A stretch of 64,000 nucleotides of DNA from Cyclobacteriaceae bacterium (GTDB lineage: Bacteria > Bacteroidota > Bacteroidia > Cytophagales > Cyclobacteriaceae), in the NCBI GenBank assembly GCA_019638355.1, contig JAHBTY010000002.1, positions 256,001 to 320,000 on the forward strand. The letters run 5' to 3'. The notes beneath the pieces were generated by a model. That model made no database searches, was not told the DNA's origin, and was given only the letters and a program-made list of their open reading frames with translations. How positions within the stretch are numbered: the stretch's first letter is position 1; each line of letters starts with the position of its first letter. This document shows positions 43,732 to 53,455 of the stretch, piece after piece. The position numbers were made by a program, and so were the translations under genes.

Positions 43732-44199
43732 ATGAAGGCAAAGCTTTTTGTAATTCTATTTTTGTGTCTGTTAGACACCGTTTCATTTGCGCAAGATGTA
43801 ACCGTTACGGATGAAGAGTTAACCAAGTATGCTACCGCTATGGATTCCATCAATGAAATGTCGGCCGAAGTAAAAGAGATGATTACTGAATTGGTGAAAA
43901 ACAACAAAGTAGTAACCGCTACCCGGTACAATGAAATCTCAAAAATTATTACCGATGAAACCAAATTAGCAGAAGCCAAGGCAACACCAGAAGAAATTGC
44001 ATTTGTGAAAGAATTGGCGGCTAAGCGTGATTCGGCCACCGTACAAATCAATGCTGCTGTACAAAGCCTTGCAAAAGATTTTGTAGGCGCTGCCACATTT
44101 AACAAAGTACGAAAAGCATTAAGTGCCGATGTTGAATTAAAAAGTAAGTACGAAGCTCTTATGGCTGAGCTGGCAAAGGATAATCCAGGGGTTCAATAG
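43732..44199 (+). CDS. DUF4168-like secreted protein
   Basis: From the ATG at 43732 the protein has 155 residues with signal peptide MKAKLFVILFLCLLDTVSFAQ. The mature part is helical and charged with a pattern like DUF4168 (ELTKYATAMDSINEM, AKDFVGAATFNKVRKALSAD). An upstream in-frame start at 43681 would extend into non-signal sequence. It is a periplasmic or surface protein of unknown function, one gene after the META lipoprotein and about 100 bases from it. Confidence 0.6.
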   Translation: MKAKLFVILFLCLLDTVSFAQDVTVTDEELTKYATAMDSINEMSAEVKEMITELVKNNKVVTATRYNEISKIITDETKLAEAKATPEEIAFVKELAAKRDSATVQINAAVQSLAKDFVGAATFNKVRKALSADVELKSKYEALMAELAKDNPGVQ

Positions 44200-44216
44200 A
44201 ATCTTCTGGTTTAACC

Positions 44217-44283
44217 GGGTTGTATCAAATTGGGTTATGTCAGGTTTTCATCATACCAAACGATAGCCACTTTGATACAACCC
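44217..44283. terminator. Long inverted repeat between convergent genes
   Basis: GGGTTGTATCAAA (44217-44229) and TTTGATACAACCC (44271-44283) are perfectly complementary over 13 bases, with a 41-base loop. It sits between the convergent DUF4168-like and DUF4407 genes and is followed by a T-run on the plus strand. Bidirectional termination is the simplest reading; the long loop is unusual. Confidence 0.6.
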
Positions 44284-44290
44284 TAATTTT

Positions 44291-45343
44291 TTAAGACTTA
44301 TTTAATAATATATCCAGGCTGGTGTTGGCATAACCGGCTTCCGTTCGCGCAACATCTTTCAATCGTTCTTTTGCAGCCGCATGTTCGCGCGCCACGTATT
44401 CTACACGTTGCACTTCATAACCATGCTCTTCCATTTTCAATAGGTTATCATATGGCCCGCGGGGCGAAATCAGTTTTACAAAAACCGGTGCGGTTTCTAT
44501 CGCGATAAATAAAAACAAAATAAACCAACTCGCCCACGCAATGGCACTACTGTTAGCTGCTATTCGATTTAATGCTTCCAGCCTGCTGGCAAGGCCATCG
44601 GGCTTTTGTTTTTGCAGTTGCGTTAATTCGGTTTGCAATTTGGATTGGGTGGCTGCTAATGCAGCTCTTCGCTCCGTTAATAAACTTTCATTTCGTGCTT
44701 TTAATTGACTCAACTCCAGGTCGGCTTTTTCAGCATCGGCTTTTTTCAATTTATAAATCGGGCCGGCATTGCGTTGTTTGGTGCCTCCAGTGCCATCGGC
44801 TTCTTCGCGGGCTTGCTTATCCAACTCATTGCGTTCAATGGTTTTGGCTGCAAGTTCAGAATTGAGTTTTTCAATTTCACTGCTAATCTGGTTTTGATCG
44901 GATTGAAATCTGAGTTTTACCTCATTTTCCTGATTGGCATATGCCTGCTGTTCCATCAGCACCAGCTCTGCTTGTATTTCCTTTTCAAAAATTTTTAATT
45001 CCAATGGTCGTGCAATTACAACCGAAATAATAATCGCAAGCACTATCCGGGGCGATGCCATCAACCACTCCTGCCACGGTTTGCCATCCTTGCGCATACT
45101 CGAAACAATAAACCGATCGAGGTTAAAGATCATCAGACCCCATACCAGGCCGAGTATTGCAGCTATCCACACATTATCGAAAACGGTAAACAAGGCGTAG
45201 GCAGCTGCTAACGCGGCAAATACACCTGTAAAAAATACCGTAGCACCTATGCCCACATACCGGGTGCTCTCGCTTGAGCATTTATTGAGCAGGGCTATAC
45301 TCGCACCGGAGCAAAGCCAAAAGAACTTCTTGATTTTTTCCAT
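44291..45343 (-). CDS. DUF4407 membrane protein
   Basis: A 350-residue protein with three N-terminal transmembrane helices (about residues 28-48, 53-75 and 95-115), then a coiled coil of about 130 residues in two runs (QSDQNQISSEIEKLNSELAA and RNESLLTERRAALAATQSK), one more membrane helix (about 270-290) and a cytoplasmic tail. This is the DUF4407 layout. No ATPase or catalytic motif is seen. The hairpin at 45460-45489 lies upstream. Function is unknown. Confidence 0.8.
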   Translation of the reverse strand: MEKIKKFFWLCSGASIALLNKCSSESTRYVGIGATVFFTGVFAALAAAYALFTVFDNVWIAAILGLVWGLMIFNLDRFIVSSMRKDGKPWQEWLMASPRIVLAIIISVVIARPLELKIFEKEIQAELVLMEQQAYANQENEVKLRFQSDQNQISSEIEKLNSELAAKTIERNELDKQAREEADGTGGTKQRNAGPIYKLKKADAEKADLELSQLKARNESLLTERRAALAATQSKLQTELTQLQKQKPDGLASRLEALNRIAANSSAIAWASWFILFLFIAIETAPVFVKLISPRGPYDNLLKMEEHGYEVQRVEYVAREHAAAKERLKDVARTEAGYANTSLDILLNKS

Positions 45344-45459
45344 GGAAAAGTAACGGGCATAGTTCAGGAATAGTATAAACCAACTTCAAACAAGTTGAAT
45401 GCCGTTACCGCGATACTGGAAATTTACAATGTTATGTGGACTGATCTATAAATCATGTT

Positions 45460-45489
45460 CTAAACCGAACAGCTCAATGTTCGGTTTAG
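45460..45489. terminator. Perfect 11-bp hairpin downstream of tex
   Basis: CTAAACCGAAC and GTTCGGTTTAG surround an eight-base loop. It lies 17 bases past the tex stop on the minus strand and may also serve the upstream side of DUF4407. No long T-tract. Confidence 0.5.
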
Positions 45490-45506
45490 TAGATTGATGG
45501 CACAAC

Positions 45507-47771
45507 TCAGCGCTTAAATTTATCGCGCAAAGCTGCGAGTTTATCTTCCATCGATTCAACTGCTTTTACCGGTGCTTTAGGTTTGGGTGTTCGTTCTTGT
45601 CGCGAAGGGTTTGCAACTGGCGTTGAGGTTCCAAACGGATCGCTTTTCATCGACAAGGCAATTCGCTTACGCGGAATATCTACCTCCACCACGGTTACCT
45701 GCACTTTCTGTTGCACCGCTACAACCGTGTTCGGATCTTTTATAAACCTATCGCTCAAATGACTGATGTGTACCAGGCCATCCTGATGCACACCAATATC
45801 TACAAAAGCACCAAAGGCAGTTACGTTTGTAACAATACCCGGAAGCTTCATGCCAATTTTTAAGTCTTTGATTTCATGCACACCTTCGGCAAACTCAAAC
45901 ACTTCAAATTTTTCGCGTGGATCGCGACCAGGCTTTTCAAGTTCTGCTAAAATATCGGTGAGGGTTGGCAACCCTACTGCATCGGAAACATATTTTTTAA
46001 GGTCAAGTTTTTTTCTGAGCTCTGCACTCGTCATCAAATCTTTTATGGTGCAACCAAGATCAGCCGCAAACTGCTGTACCAGTTCGTACCGTTCCGGATG
46101 TACTGCACTTGCATCCAATGGATTTTTAGAATCGCGAATGCGCAAGAACCCTGCGCATTGTTCAAATGCTTTCTCACCTAAACGCGGCACTTTCAATAAT
46201 GCTTTACGATCCGCGAAAGCGCCATGTTGGTTGCGATACTCCACAATACTTTTTGCCAACTGCGGCCCAAGGCCTGATACATATGCCAATAATTCTTTGC
46301 TGGCAGTATTCAACTCTACACCCACAGAGTTCACACAACTAATCACCACATCATCCAATCCTGCTTTTAGTTTATATTGATCCACATCGTGCTGATATTG
46401 CCCCACACCAATTGATTTGGGATCTATCTTCACCAATTCTGCCAATGGATCTTTAAGTCTTCGGCCTATGGAAACCGCACCACGCACCGTTACATCATGG
46501 TTAGGAAATTCTTCACGGGCAACTTCCGATGCAGAATATACCGATGCTCCACTTTCATTTACCATCACAATCAATATCTCTTTTGGCAAACCTATACTCT
46601 TTACGAAAGCTTCTGTTTCGCGACTTGCCGTTCCATTACCGATAGCAATGGCTTCAATCTTAAACCGATCGCAAAGGCCTAATACAATTGTGGCCGACTT
46701 AGCTGTTTCGCGTTGTGGTTCATTCTGATAAAGTACGGTATCGAACAACAAAGCACCTTGCTCATCTAAACAAACCAACTTGGTGCCGGTGCGAAAACCC
46801 GGATCAAGTGCCAATACTCTTTTCTGTCCTAATGGTGATGCGAGCAATAGTTTTTTCAGATTAGCTGCAAACACCTGAATAGCTTCTGCATCTGCCTTCA
46901 TTTTACTCTCCACCCGAATTTCCGTTTCAAGCGATGGTTTTAATAATCGTTTATAGGAATCTTTAACAGCTAAGGCAACCTGCTCACTCGCTTTCGAGGT
47001 GCTTTTTACAAATTGTTTCTCAAGCGATGCAATGGCTTGTTCTTCCTGCGGTTCGATATTTAACGTAATGAAACCTTCTTTCTCTGCTCTGCGCATAGCA
47101 AGTAAACGGTGCGAAGGTGTTTTCTGAATAGGCTCCTTCCAATCAAAATAATCTTTAAACTTCTGTGCCTCCTCACTTTCAGCTTTTGATTTGATTACTG
47201 TTGCCTCAATTATACCTTCGGCCCAAAACAACTCTCTCATTTTTTGCCGCGCTTCCTGGTTTTCACTTACCCATTCAGCGATGATGTCGCGTGCACCATC
47301 CAATGCTTCCTGCTCGCTGGCAACACCTTTCTCTGCATCTATAAAAGTTTTTGCCAATTCAATTACATCCTTTTGGTTTTGCACGAACAGTGCTTGAGCC
47401 AACGGCTCCAAACCTTTTTCCTTGGCTACGCTTGCACGCGTTTTGCGCCTTGGTTTGTAAGGCAAATAAATATCTTCCAGTTCATTCAGGGTTTCAGCTT
47501 GCGCGATTACTCCTGCCAATTCAGGAGTTAGTTTTTGCTGCTTTTCGATAGATGCCAGAATATACTCTCTTCGCTTTTCCAACTCTACCAATTGCTCGTG
47601 CCGATCGCGGATAGTGGTTAGTACAACTTCATCTAAACTACCAGTAACTTCTTTGCGATAGCGGGCTATAAATGGAATAGTGGCACCGCCTGCCAATAGT
47701 TCAATTACACGGTTTACCTGGTCAATCGTAAGATTTAATTCGTTAGAAATTTTTTGTTCAAGCACATTCAT
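45507..47771 (-). CDS. tex: Tex family RNA-binding transcriptional accessory protein
   Basis: From ATG 47771 (MNVLEQKISNELNLTIDQV) the protein has 754 residues. The order is Tex N-terminal helices (ATIPFIARYRKEVTGSLDE), a YqgF/RNase H-like domain (VLALDPGFRTGTKLVCLDE), helix-hairpin-helix regions (LAYVSGLGPQLAKSIVEYR), and an S1 RNA-binding domain at about residues 645-715 (GIVTNVTAFGAFVDIGVHQD). Tex acts on RNA polymerase/transcripts in the cytoplasm. The C-terminal tail is Lys/Pro-rich. Monocistronic. Confidence 0.95.
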   Translation of the reverse strand: MNVLEQKISNELNLTIDQVNRVIELLAGGATIPFIARYRKEVTGSLDEVVLTTIRDRHEQLVELEKRREYILASIEKQQKLTPELAGVIAQAETLNELEDIYLPYKPRRKTRASVAKEKGLEPLAQALFVQNQKDVIELAKTFIDAEKGVASEQEALDGARDIIAEWVSENQEARQKMRELFWAEGIIEATVIKSKAESEEAQKFKDYFDWKEPIQKTPSHRLLAMRRAEKEGFITLNIEPQEEQAIASLEKQFVKSTSKASEQVALAVKDSYKRLLKPSLETEIRVESKMKADAEAIQVFAANLKKLLLASPLGQKRVLALDPGFRTGTKLVCLDEQGALLFDTVLYQNEPQRETAKSATIVLGLCDRFKIEAIAIGNGTASRETEAFVKSIGLPKEILIVMVNESGASVYSASEVAREEFPNHDVTVRGAVSIGRRLKDPLAELVKIDPKSIGVGQYQHDVDQYKLKAGLDDVVISCVNSVGVELNTASKELLAYVSGLGPQLAKSIVEYRNQHGAFADRKALLKVPRLGEKAFEQCAGFLRIRDSKNPLDASAVHPERYELVQQFAADLGCTIKDLMTSAELRKKLDLKKYVSDAVGLPTLTDILAELEKPGRDPREKFEVFEFAEGVHEIKDLKIGMKLPGIVTNVTAFGAFVDIGVHQDGLVHISHLSDRFIKDPNTVVAVQQKVQVTVVEVDIPRKRIALSMKSDPFGTSTPVANPSRQERTPKPKAPVKAVESMEDKLAALRDKFKR

Positions 47772-47833
47772 GCACACCTCGTTTTAAGTCGGGGTGCGAA
47801 TCAACAAAATAAATCAGATACAATGCAAAAAAA

Positions 47834-49096
47834 TTATATCGGTAAAAGTAAACTGAATGTAGAGCCTTTACCATAAACCGAACGCACTGAAATACTTCCT
47901 CCCATACGGGTAGCGGCCTCGCGTGCAATATATAAGCCTAAGCCGGAGCCACCGGTACTTGAGGCTGTTTTATAAAACATATCGAAAATCTTTTCAATGT
48001 GTTCCGGCCTGATTCCCTGACCATTATCTGATACTGAAATTTCTACATGCGGATTACCCGAACTGTAATCTATTTCGATGAATTGATTTTCCTTCGACTT
48101 ATCATGATAGCGCACTGCGTTGGACACCAGGTTGTTCATGACCATGCGCAACCGTACCGGATCGGTAGTGATTTTTGTTTCGGGAGGAATATTCAACTTA
48201 AAATCAATACGCTGCACGCCTTCGTTAAAGCGCAGCCCATCTACTACTTCATTTATCAACTCCTCCAGGTTTATGGTCTCACGCACCAACTCAAGCCGTG
48301 TGTTACGCGAATATTGGATAATGTCCGTTATAAACTTATCCAGCACGCCCACGCGCCCGTTAATCATTTGCAAATACATTTTTAACTCCTCCGGGTTATC
48401 GGTTTTGCCCGTAAGATTAATTATTCCAGCTATCGAACTTAACGGTGCACGCAAATCGTGCGAAGCACTGTACACAAACCGATCTAACTCGCTATTTACT
48501 TTAAGTAATTGCTTGTTTTGATTGCGCATCTGCAACTCGTTATGTTTCAGATTTTCTTCATTGTAATAGTTGTTGGCTATTACCAGAAAAAAAAGATAGC
48601 TGCATGTTAAGGCAAATGTTAAAACATTTATAACAAATAGCGTAGAAATTTCGCGCTGATTAAAATAGCGTTTCGGCAACAATTCTAAATCCACAAAGAA
48701 AACAGCAAAATACAATACCAATGAAAATATCAGAAAAGATACCCCCAGGTACCATTCTTCGTATCCAAAAATTACCAGTGCAGCAAAGGCAAAAATTCCC
48801 AAATACATGTGCAGCCCGGTTTGAGTGCTTTCGGTGGAAGCAATAGCATAAATACTCAGGTTGAATGAAACTAAGCCTATTGTAGCCGCAACCTTGCTAT
48901 AACCAAATTTATTAATTGCAAAGGTTACCCCGGATATCAGAAAAAATGCAATAAAAATATACAGCGGTATGTGGGTGGAGAAGTACAGGTTAAATGCCCA
49001 CATAATGGCAGTAACCGTAAACGCTAATACTGATAAATGATTAACTAACTCCTGGCGATGACGCGGGCCTGTTTTTAATTTAAAAATGGCAAGCAT
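47834..49096 (-). CDS. Sensor histidine kinase, membrane type (paralogue 3)
   Basis: A 420-residue kinase paralogous to the pair at 31085-33698, with six to seven membrane helices in the first 185 residues, linker NKQLLKVNSELDRFVYS, acceptor H213 in SASHDLRAPLSSI, and ATP-binding boxes MNNLVSNAVRYHD, DNGQGIRPEH and GSGLGLYIAREA. The kinase domain is highly similar while the membrane part is divergent, fitting different signals. No response regulator is adjacent. It lies between tex and yicC. Confidence 0.9.
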   Translation of the reverse strand: MLAIFKLKTGPRHRQELVNHLSVLAFTVTAIMWAFNLYFSTHIPLYIFIAFFLISGVTFAINKFGYSKVAATIGLVSFNLSIYAIASTESTQTGLHMYLGIFAFAALVIFGYEEWYLGVSFLIFSLVLYFAVFFVDLELLPKRYFNQREISTLFVINVLTFALTCSYLFFLVIANNYYNEENLKHNELQMRNQNKQLLKVNSELDRFVYSASHDLRAPLSSIAGIINLTGKTDNPEELKMYLQMINGRVGVLDKFITDIIQYSRNTRLELVRETINLEELINEVVDGLRFNEGVQRIDFKLNIPPETKITTDPVRLRMVMNNLVSNAVRYHDKSKENQFIEIDYSSGNPHVEISVSDNGQGIRPEHIEKIFDMFYKTASSTGGSGLGLYIAREAATRMGGSISVRSVYGKGSTFSLLLPI

Positions 49097-49186
49097 ACGA
49101 AGCAGGAGCGGATTGACATGGGATCAGAATAACTAATCAAATATATATTTTTAAAAAGATAATTTGATTAACCGCAAGCAATTTAA

Positions 49187-50065
49187 CTACAACACGTTAT
49201 TCAATTGCTCTTTTATTTTTTCCAACTCTTCTTTCATCAAAACCACATACTTTTGCATTTCTGCATCATTAGCTTTGCTGCCTATGGTATTTATTTCTCG
49301 GCCAATTTCCTGAGCAATAAATCCGAGTTTTTTGCCGGAAGATTGTTTATCGTCCATCACTTTCAAAAAATAATCGAGATGTGTTTTTAACCGAACACGC
49401 TCTTCATGAATATCCAGCTTTTCGATATAAAAAATTATCTCCTGCTCTAATCGGTTAGCATCAAATCCTTCGCTACCGAAAAAGTCGGTAATGTTACCTT
49501 TTATGCGGGCCCTGATTTTTTCAACCCGCTTCGGATCAAGTTCCTCCACGTACAACAGTCCCTGGCGAATATTTTCGATGTAAGCACTAAGTTTACTTTC
49601 TAACGATTTGCCCTCGGTTGAACGAAATTTATCGCAGTGGCGAATGGCTTCATCCAACACTGAGAGTACACGCTCCCACTCGGCCGGGTCTAATTCTTCG
49701 CGACCGTTGTTTTGTACTACATCGGGTGAGTTAAGGGCTATTTGAAATAACCCATCAGCAGGCGCACTTACCTGCGCGGCCAGCCGCTTTAATTCGTTGT
49801 AATACGAAGCAAACAATGCTTCGTTGTAGTGGTGTTTGATTTCCTGCTTCAAGCCTGGTTGCAAATCAATACTGAGCGAAACTTTTCCGCGTTCTAACTT
49901 ATCACTTATAACATTGCGTAACGCTAATTCTTTTTCAGCATACTTTTTTGGCAGACGTAAGTTCAAATCCAAAAATTTAGAGTTAAGGCTTTTTACCTCA
50001 ATGGAAATTACCCCCTCGCCCAGGTTGGTGGTGGCTTGCCCAAAGCCTGTCATCGATTTTATCAT
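49187..50065 (-). CDS. yicC: YicC family endoribonuclease
   Basis: A 292-residue protein of family length. N-terminal MIKSMTGFGQ is diagnostic, followed by SIEVKSLNSKFLDLNLRLPK, and the C-terminal domain ending GREINTIGSKANDAEMQKYVV...EELEKIKEQLNNVL. In E. coli YicC is an RNase that takes part in sRNA turnover. Cytoplasmic. It follows the large barrel protein gene on the same strand with a 66-base gap. Confidence 0.92.
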   Translation of the reverse strand: MIKSMTGFGQATTNLGEGVISIEVKSLNSKFLDLNLRLPKKYAEKELALRNVISDKLERGKVSLSIDLQPGLKQEIKHHYNEALFASYYNELKRLAAQVSAPADGLFQIALNSPDVVQNNGREELDPAEWERVLSVLDEAIRHCDKFRSTEGKSLESKLSAYIENIRQGLLYVEELDPKRVEKIRARIKGNITDFFGSEGFDANRLEQEIIFYIEKLDIHEERVRLKTHLDYFLKVMDDKQSSGKKLGFIAQEIGREINTIGSKANDAEMQKYVVLMKEELEKIKEQLNNVL

Positions 50066-50131
50066 AGCAATTATATAGAAATACCTGCAAGGTATTTATT
50101 TTTTGAAGTTACCGATAACGGAAAGGTTAAA

Positions 50132-53100
50132 TCAAAAATCGAAACCAAGCGTAATAGAGAGGCGTGGATTTTTTACCTGGTAATTTTCTACTGGCCACGC
50201 TACATCAAACTTCATATAATATCCCAGCATCATGGTGCGAAGCCCAACCCCATAGCTATAGAGCCACGGATTCAGGTACTCGTTAATTTCAATTACAAAA
50301 GGACTGCCCGATTCGCGATCTTCGGGTACCACTCTTTTGCGCACACTGTTACGCGAATTAAATGGAACCGGCCCTGTCCAACTTGTACCAATGTCATAAA
50401 AAGCAGTAAACTGAAGGTTACGGAAAAAATTAGAGGTAATGGGGCCGTTACTCAACGCCCGGATAAGGGGAACACGCAACTCAATATTTCCTACCGCTAC
50501 ACTGTTTCCATAAAGGGTTGCATAATCAAACCCTCGTAAATTGGTAGCAAATTCAGAGAAGAGTATGTTTTCATTAAAGGTGCCTTGAACACCTTGTAAA
50601 GGATTTTGCAGCCCAGAGTAGTTGATGCGATTAAATGCCCAGTTATCCATGCCCCCCAATAAATATTTTTTTGGTGAGTTACCGAAGAAGGTACCTGTAA
50701 AGCCCCGCACAGCTAACACAATTTCACGATAGATTTTTTGATAGTGCCGCACATCAATTGATAATTGTGAAAAACTTTTTGTGGTATTACCCAAGGCCTC
50801 ATAATGTACCAGGCTGATTTTACCCCGTGTTCCCTCAATTATGTTCATACCTGTTGTAAGTGAGTTATCGTAAACCACTTCGGCTCGGGCTCCGGCATAT
50901 ATCTGATAGCGTGATGGCAAAAACTTTGGCGCAGTATCCTGCGGAATTATATAACCTCTATCTACAAATTGTGTAAACCCTACAAATGGTTTTAGCGAAA
51001 CACGGGTTCGAACTGAGAGCGGAAGCGAAGCACCAAATTCCACTTTCTGAAAGGAGTACTTTTGTTCTTCTACATCAACAGACCGGGCCGCATTTGTCTC
51101 CCAAAAAATAACCTTCCGGTCAAATCGAACACTATAATCAATTCGATAGGGCAGGTATTGAAACTCACCCCACACATCGCCACTTTTAAAATCAAATGCC
51201 GTTTGAAGACCGCCAATTATCCGGTAATTCTCCAGCATATCGTTCATCTGGGCTTCTACGCGCATACTAAAACCCCGCAACGGGTCAATCACAAAATTGG
51301 AAACTATATTTTCGTAGCTAAACTTGGGCATGTACGGAAATGGCCCGGTAACACGGCTGGCATCGCGTGCTTTCATGTAGCGGGTTAAAAAATTTTCGCT
51401 CGGTTGCTTGGTTTTCAATACCTCATCCTCAAAAACATAATCGTTGGTATTTAAGGGTCTTTCTGTTTTAGGTTTAATGGTATCTGGCTTAACCGGATCT
51501 TCAAACGTATAGTCATCGGTATTAATCACACCTTTGGTACGCACCGAGTCGGCCGGTTTGGGTAATTCTTTTTGAGTGGTGTCGGTTTTTTCGCGTAGGC
51601 GTGCATTTATCAAATCCTTTATGGACATGCTTTTGGGCTGCTCTTGTTTACGTTTTTCGGTTAACGTTTTAGCTTGCTGTACTTCGCGCCTGCGTGAGGC
51701 TGGTGTAAAAATCTGTTTATCAAAATTAAAGTTGTTCACTTTAAAAATATCTTCACCCAGATTTTGAGTAGCCACCATTACAAAACTTTGGTTCACAAAG
51801 TTCAGGTCGTAATCGCGAATGCTGGAGTTATAATTGGATACTTGCGCATAAATACCGGTTTGGCGGTTATACCGGAATAAGTTTACGATTCCGCGCTGAT
51901 CGCTCAGGTAAAAAAAGTTATTTTCATCCAGCGCTTTGGGTTTAAAATCTTTACTTAAAGTATTGGTAACGCGGGTAACGGTTGTGCTGGTGGTATCGAG
52001 GCTAAATAAAAACAGGTTATAATTTACCGTTGATTTATCGTAGCCACGCAGGGTACTTGAAATAGAATCGGTTGTTCGATTTGAGCTAAAAACTATTGTA
52101 TTACTGTTGGGAATAAAAGAAGGATCAAGGTCGTCAAAAATATCATTGGTTAGTCTGCGGGTTCGATCTCTGCGGCTGCTTATCAAAAACAAATCATTCT
52201 GGCCATTCAAATCGGCACTTAAAACTGCCAGGCGGCCATTACCCGAAAAATCAAAACTACGCACGTTGCTAAACCTGTCTAACTCGCGGGGTAATTTGCT
52301 TTTGGTTAGTAAATCGTAGAGCCAGAAAACGTACTGACCATTTTTTACTCCAATTACACCCAGTGTATTGGCATCGGCCCAACTTAGCAGCGGAATGCTG
52401 TGATCCACCGTTTGGCGAATTACTTTATTTCCCCCATTTAAGATCACAGTTTCTTGTCCATTTTCGAGGGAACGAACTTTAACTGTAAACTTGCCGCGAT
52501 CATTTTCAGCATAGGCTATTTTTTTTCCATCGGGGCTGATTTTTACTGTGGTAAAAACAACGGTGCTGCGATGCTTGTATGTAAAGCGCGAAGAATCTGG
52601 CGGGGCTACATAACTTTGTGCTACGCGTTTTTCCATCTCAGAATAGTAATTCTTCCATTCCGTCATCAATTGTTTGAATGGAATACCAAGGGTAATTAGC
52701 ACACTGCGCTCCTCGTTTCGGATAATGCGGGTATAGTTGAGGATATTATTGATGGCACTTTTGCCATATTTTTCCACAATAAAATTCCAGATAGATTGTC
52801 CCACCAGGGCGGCATCAGGGCCTGTCATGCGCAGGGCTCTGTTTGCCTTTTTTTCGGCCATAATCTGCCTCACAAAATCATCCATTTCGTCATTCCAACC
52901 TTTGGCCACGTACATCGAGGCGCCATCTACAAACCAATCGGGCAGGTTAAGCAATACTGCGTTTTGAAACATGTCTTTCAGGCTTCCGCCAAACATCATT
53001 TCGTTCAGCATCAGATCTGAAAATTTATAAATCAACTCTTCTTTAAATTCTTCTACCGTGCCGGGGTGGGCAACTTCTATGTAGGGCTTAACAAATTCAG

Positions 53101-53446
53101 TTTCGCCACCCGATGTAAATTGTTGCTTGTTAAGGCCCATGTTGCTCTGCTGCAAATCGGCCACTGAACTGTATAAAAACACCTTTGTTTTTTGCGAGGG
53201 ATAATACCCGATTAAATCGGTAATGCGATCAAACTCTTTTTCCAGGTAATCAAGAGCCTCTTGCGCTACCCGTTTGCGGTCGTCATAAAAGTAAACATCA
53301 AAGTTTTCTGAGCTGAGATAGTTCCAGCGCAACTGCTTGTATTGAACCCTGTTTCTGCCATACTGCTCATACGCGCGCTGTGCGTATGAGGCATTAAAAG
53401 AAAAACCAACAATAAAAATCAAAATAATAACCCGAATCACTCGCAT
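50132..53446 (-). CDS. Outer-membrane protein: MA-peptidase-like domain, TolB-type propeller, BamA-like barrel
   Basis: An 1104-residue exported protein with signal peptide (residues 1-22, ending ASYAQ). Residues about 40-270 look like a peptidase-MA domain (SSENFDVYFYDD, LPDWFVDGASMYVAKGWND), but no HExxH is present: the expected position reads ELIYKFSDLML. Residues about 290-600 carry TolB/PD40 propeller repeats (PDGKKIAYAENDRGKF, NTIVFSSNRTTD). A Lys/Pro-rich linker follows, then at about 720-1104 a BamA/surface-antigen type barrel ending in Phe (SITLGFDF). The three-part layout is seen in Bacteroidota. It sits in the outer membrane; function unknown. Confidence 0.8.
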   Translation of the reverse strand: MRVIRVIILIFIVGFSFNASYAQRAYEQYGRNRVQYKQLRWNYLSSENFDVYFYDDRKRVAQEALDYLEKEFDRITDLIGYYPSQKTKVFLYSSVADLQQSNMGLNKQQFTSGGETEFVKPYIEVAHPGTVEEFKEELIYKFSDLMLNEMMFGGSLKDMFQNAVLLNLPDWFVDGASMYVAKGWNDEMDDFVRQIMAEKKANRALRMTGPDAALVGQSIWNFIVEKYGKSAINNILNYTRIIRNEERSVLITLGIPFKQLMTEWKNYYSEMEKRVAQSYVAPPDSSRFTYKHRSTVVFTTVKISPDGKKIAYAENDRGKFTVKVRSLENGQETVILNGGNKVIRQTVDHSIPLLSWADANTLGVIGVKNGQYVFWLYDLLTKSKLPRELDRFSNVRSFDFSGNGRLAVLSADLNGQNDLFLISSRRDRTRRLTNDIFDDLDPSFIPNSNTIVFSSNRTTDSISSTLRGYDKSTVNYNLFLFSLDTTSTTVTRVTNTLSKDFKPKALDENNFFYLSDQRGIVNLFRYNRQTGIYAQVSNYNSSIRDYDLNFVNQSFVMVATQNLGEDIFKVNNFNFDKQIFTPASRRREVQQAKTLTEKRKQEQPKSMSIKDLINARLREKTDTTQKELPKPADSVRTKGVINTDDYTFEDPVKPDTIKPKTERPLNTNDYVFEDEVLKTKQPSENFLTRYMKARDASRVTGPFPYMPKFSYENIVSNFVIDPLRGFSMRVEAQMNDMLENYRIIGGLQTAFDFKSGDVWGEFQYLPYRIDYSVRFDRKVIFWETNAARSVDVEEQKYSFQKVEFGASLPLSVRTRVSLKPFVGFTQFVDRGYIIPQDTAPKFLPSRYQIYAGARAEVVYDNSLTTGMNIIEGTRGKISLVHYEALGNTTKSFSQLSIDVRHYQKIYREIVLAVRGFTGTFFGNSPKKYLLGGMDNWAFNRINYSGLQNPLQGVQGTFNENILFSEFATNLRGFDYATLYGNSVAVGNIELRVPLIRALSNGPITSNFFRNLQFTAFYDIGTSWTGPVPFNSRNSVRKRVVPEDRESGSPFVIEINEYLNPWLYSYGVGLRTMMLGYYMKFDVAWPVENYQVKNPRLSITLGFDF

Positions 53447-53455
53447 ACAATCCCG

